Assembly: GCA_019911785.1 (NCBI GenBank)
Contig: JAIOJM010000201.1
Span: 1 to 6,562 of the forward strand
Origin: Sulfuricella sp.
GTDB taxonomy: Bacteria; Pseudomonadota; Gammaproteobacteria; Burkholderiales; Sulfuricellaceae
Reading direction: 5' to 3'
Length of the DNA: 6,562 nucleotides
In this document: one piece after another, positions 5,611 to 6,562 of the stretch
How positions within the stretch are numbered: position 1 is the first letter of the stretch
Layout: each line of letters starts with the position of its first letter
Translations under genes and position numbers: made by a program
Notes under the pieces: generated by a model
Databases searched by the model: none
What the model was told of the DNA's origin: nothing
Seen by the model: only the letters and a program-made list of their open reading frames with translations

Positions 5611-6562
5611 TTACCATGCCGACACATTTTTTTCGCTCACATAAGGTACGACGATATGCACTTGGTAGCTGCTGTCGTTCACTTTCGTCATCAGCGTGGC
5701 TTCCGCGTCGAAATGCAGCTCCAGGCGCTCGCGGATGTTCGCCAGCGCCATCTTGTTGCCGGCATGGTGACCCCCCTCCCTGCGATAGGGATTGACCAGC
5801 ACCAGATGCACCTGGTTGCGGGCACGGTAAATGTTGATCACGATTTCGCCCGGTTCGGCGCAGGGCTCGATGCCGTGATACACCGCATTCTCCAGCAAGG
5901 GCTGCAGCACCAGCGGCGGAATCAGCGCATCGCCCGGCATTTTCTCCACGTGCCAGGCCACTTTCAGCCGCTCCCCCAAGCGCAGATGCTCCAGCTCCAG
6001 ATACTGGCGGCACAGCGCCACTTCCTTTTCCAGCGGCGCCAACTGCCGGTTGTCGGCCATCAGCACGCGAAACAGGTCGGCCATGTCTTCCAGCGCCCGC
6101 TCGGCCTGTTTCGGATCGGAACGGATCAGGCTGAGCACCGCGTTGATACTGTTGAACAGGAAGTGCGGGCGGATTCGCGCCTGTAACGCCTGCAGCCTGG
6201 CCTCGCTGATCGCCGGCGAGAAGGCCCGGCTGCGCAGGTGAAAGTAGCCCAGCAGCACGCCGCTGACCAGCACGACAAACAGCCAGTGGCGTTCGAGTGA
6301 GCCGAGGTCGGCATCAAATAAGCGCTGGCTGAAGACATGCACCAGCGTGCTCAGCGCCAGCTCCAGCAGCAGCACCGCGGCCACGCCGAAACGATAAGGC
6401 AGGCGCGACAGGACGCCGCGGCCCAGGCACAGGGCAAGCAGGGACAGCAGCAGCACCGGCTGCACCAGCGCGGAGAGATTCATCAGCTCCCGCCACATGC
6501 CATCGTAGGTAGACGCCTTCAGCATCGCCGCCGCCACGCTCATGCCGTCCACGATAAACAGG
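5611..6562 (-). CDS. algZ: LytS/AlgZ-type membrane sensor histidine kinase, 5' end beyond the window
   Basis: The frame is open to the right edge. A GTG at 6552 exists, but upstream codons (LFI) continue the frame and the membrane domain looks truncated, so the true start is probably outside. Residue numbers are from 6552. Hydrophobic helices lie at about 27-45, 54-76 and 89-106, followed by a linker. The His_kinase region is RIRPHFLFNSINAVLSLI with phospho-accepting H130, then FRVLMADNRQLAPLEKEVALCRQYLELEHLRLGERL. The ATPase domain has PPLVLQPLLENAVYHGIE (N-box N222) and NPYRREGGHHAGNKMALANIRERL, a degenerate glycine box of the kind this family has. It should autophosphorylate and pass phosphate to D60 of the AlgR-type regulator. 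Its C-terminus, VSEKNVSAW, appears altered by the insertion downstream: the restored end would be VSEKNA-stop overlapping algR. Confidence 0.88.
   Translation of the reverse strand, partial: LFIVDGMSVAAAMLKASTYDGMWRELMNLSALVQPVLLLSLLALCLGRGVLSRLPYRFGVAAVLLLELALSTLVHVFSQRLFDADLGSLERHWLFVVLVSGVLLGYFHLRSRAFSPAISEARLQALQARIRPHFLFNSINAVLSLIRSDPKQAERALEDMADLFRVLMADNRQLAPLEKEVALCRQYLELEHLRLGERLKVAWHVEKMPGDALIPPLVLQPLLENAVYHGIEPCAEPGEIVINIYRARNQVHLVLVNPYRREGGHHAGNKMALANIRERLELHFDAEATLMTKVNDSSYQVHIVVPYVSEKNVSAW
5625..5639. repeat. 15-bp direct repeat, algZ-side copy
   Basis: Identical to 4761-4775. On the minus strand it is read in the algZ frame as part of V-S-E-K-N-V. The algR-side copy read in the same frame gives L-S-E-K-N-A-stop, which suggests that copy preserves the original end of algZ. 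Confidence 0.7.

Larger units (their letters stand above)
4776..5624 (-). mobile_element. Putative 849-bp inserted segment carrying DUF4160-DUF2442, lacking a recombinase
   Basis: The stretch lies between two perfect 15-bp direct repeats, one in the last codons of algZ and one at the algR start, genes that are normally adjacent. It contains a likely promoter, the DUF4160 gene, an overlapping DUF2442 gene and a 110-bp tail. It is visibly less GC-rich than the hem genes: 29 of 60 bases are G or C in 5341-5400, against 40 of 60 in 541-600. No transposase, integrase or clear terminal inverted repeat is present, so any mobility would depend on enzymes supplied elsewhere. Insertion is an inference from the repeat and the interrupted gene pair; the mechanism is unknown. 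Confidence 0.5.

Noticed and set aside
5447..5644. Plus-strand open frame (65 codons) between DUF4160 and algZ
   Set aside because: No ribosome site or family resemblance; it crosses the 15-bp repeat and the algZ stop, and the region reads better as the leader and promoter of the DUF genes.

Overview
The window looks like a chromosomal segment of a GC-rich betaproteobacterium. The basis is the gene order algZ-algR-hemC-hemD-hemX-hemY, all on the minus strand, which is a familiar Beta/Gammaproteobacterial arrangement. A Nitrosomonadales-type host is a guess from the repeat-rich gaps and is not shown by the sequence.

Reading along the minus strand from the right edge: a LytS/AlgZ-type membrane histidine kinase (5611-6562, N-terminus beyond the window); an 849-bp stretch (4776-5624) with a DUF4160 gene and an overlapping DUF2442 gene; a LytTR response regulator of AlgR type (3996-4763); hemC (2355-3320); hemD (1405-2184); hemX (347-1408); and the start of hemY (1-350, cut by the left edge). 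One plus-strand gene, a periplasmic CxxC thioredoxin-fold protein (3336-3827), sits between algR and hemC. It is divergent from hemC and convergent with algR.

The hem genes cover two consecutive tetrapyrrole steps, porphobilinogen to hydroxymethylbilane (HemC) and then to uroporphyrinogen III (HemD), plus two membrane proteins (HemX, HemY) usually found with them. hemD/hemX and hemX/hemY overlap by 4 bp, which implies translational coupling. AlgZ and AlgR should form a two-component pair acting on transcription.

The most notable feature is that the AlgZ-AlgR pair is split by the DUF4160-DUF2442 segment, which is flanked by a perfect 15-bp direct repeat. One copy lies in the last codons of algZ and the other spans the algR start codon. 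Removing the segment and one copy restores an algZ end whose stop codon overlaps the algR start, so this looks like a small insertion carrying a two-gene module with its own promoter. Two intergenic gaps hold further repeat structures: a 118-bp palindromic element between hemC and hemD that supplies the hemC stop codon, and a set of about 10-bp-phased heptamer repeats flanking a perfect hairpin between the thioredoxin-like gene and algR. hemC has no usable ATG or GTG start and probably begins at TTG.
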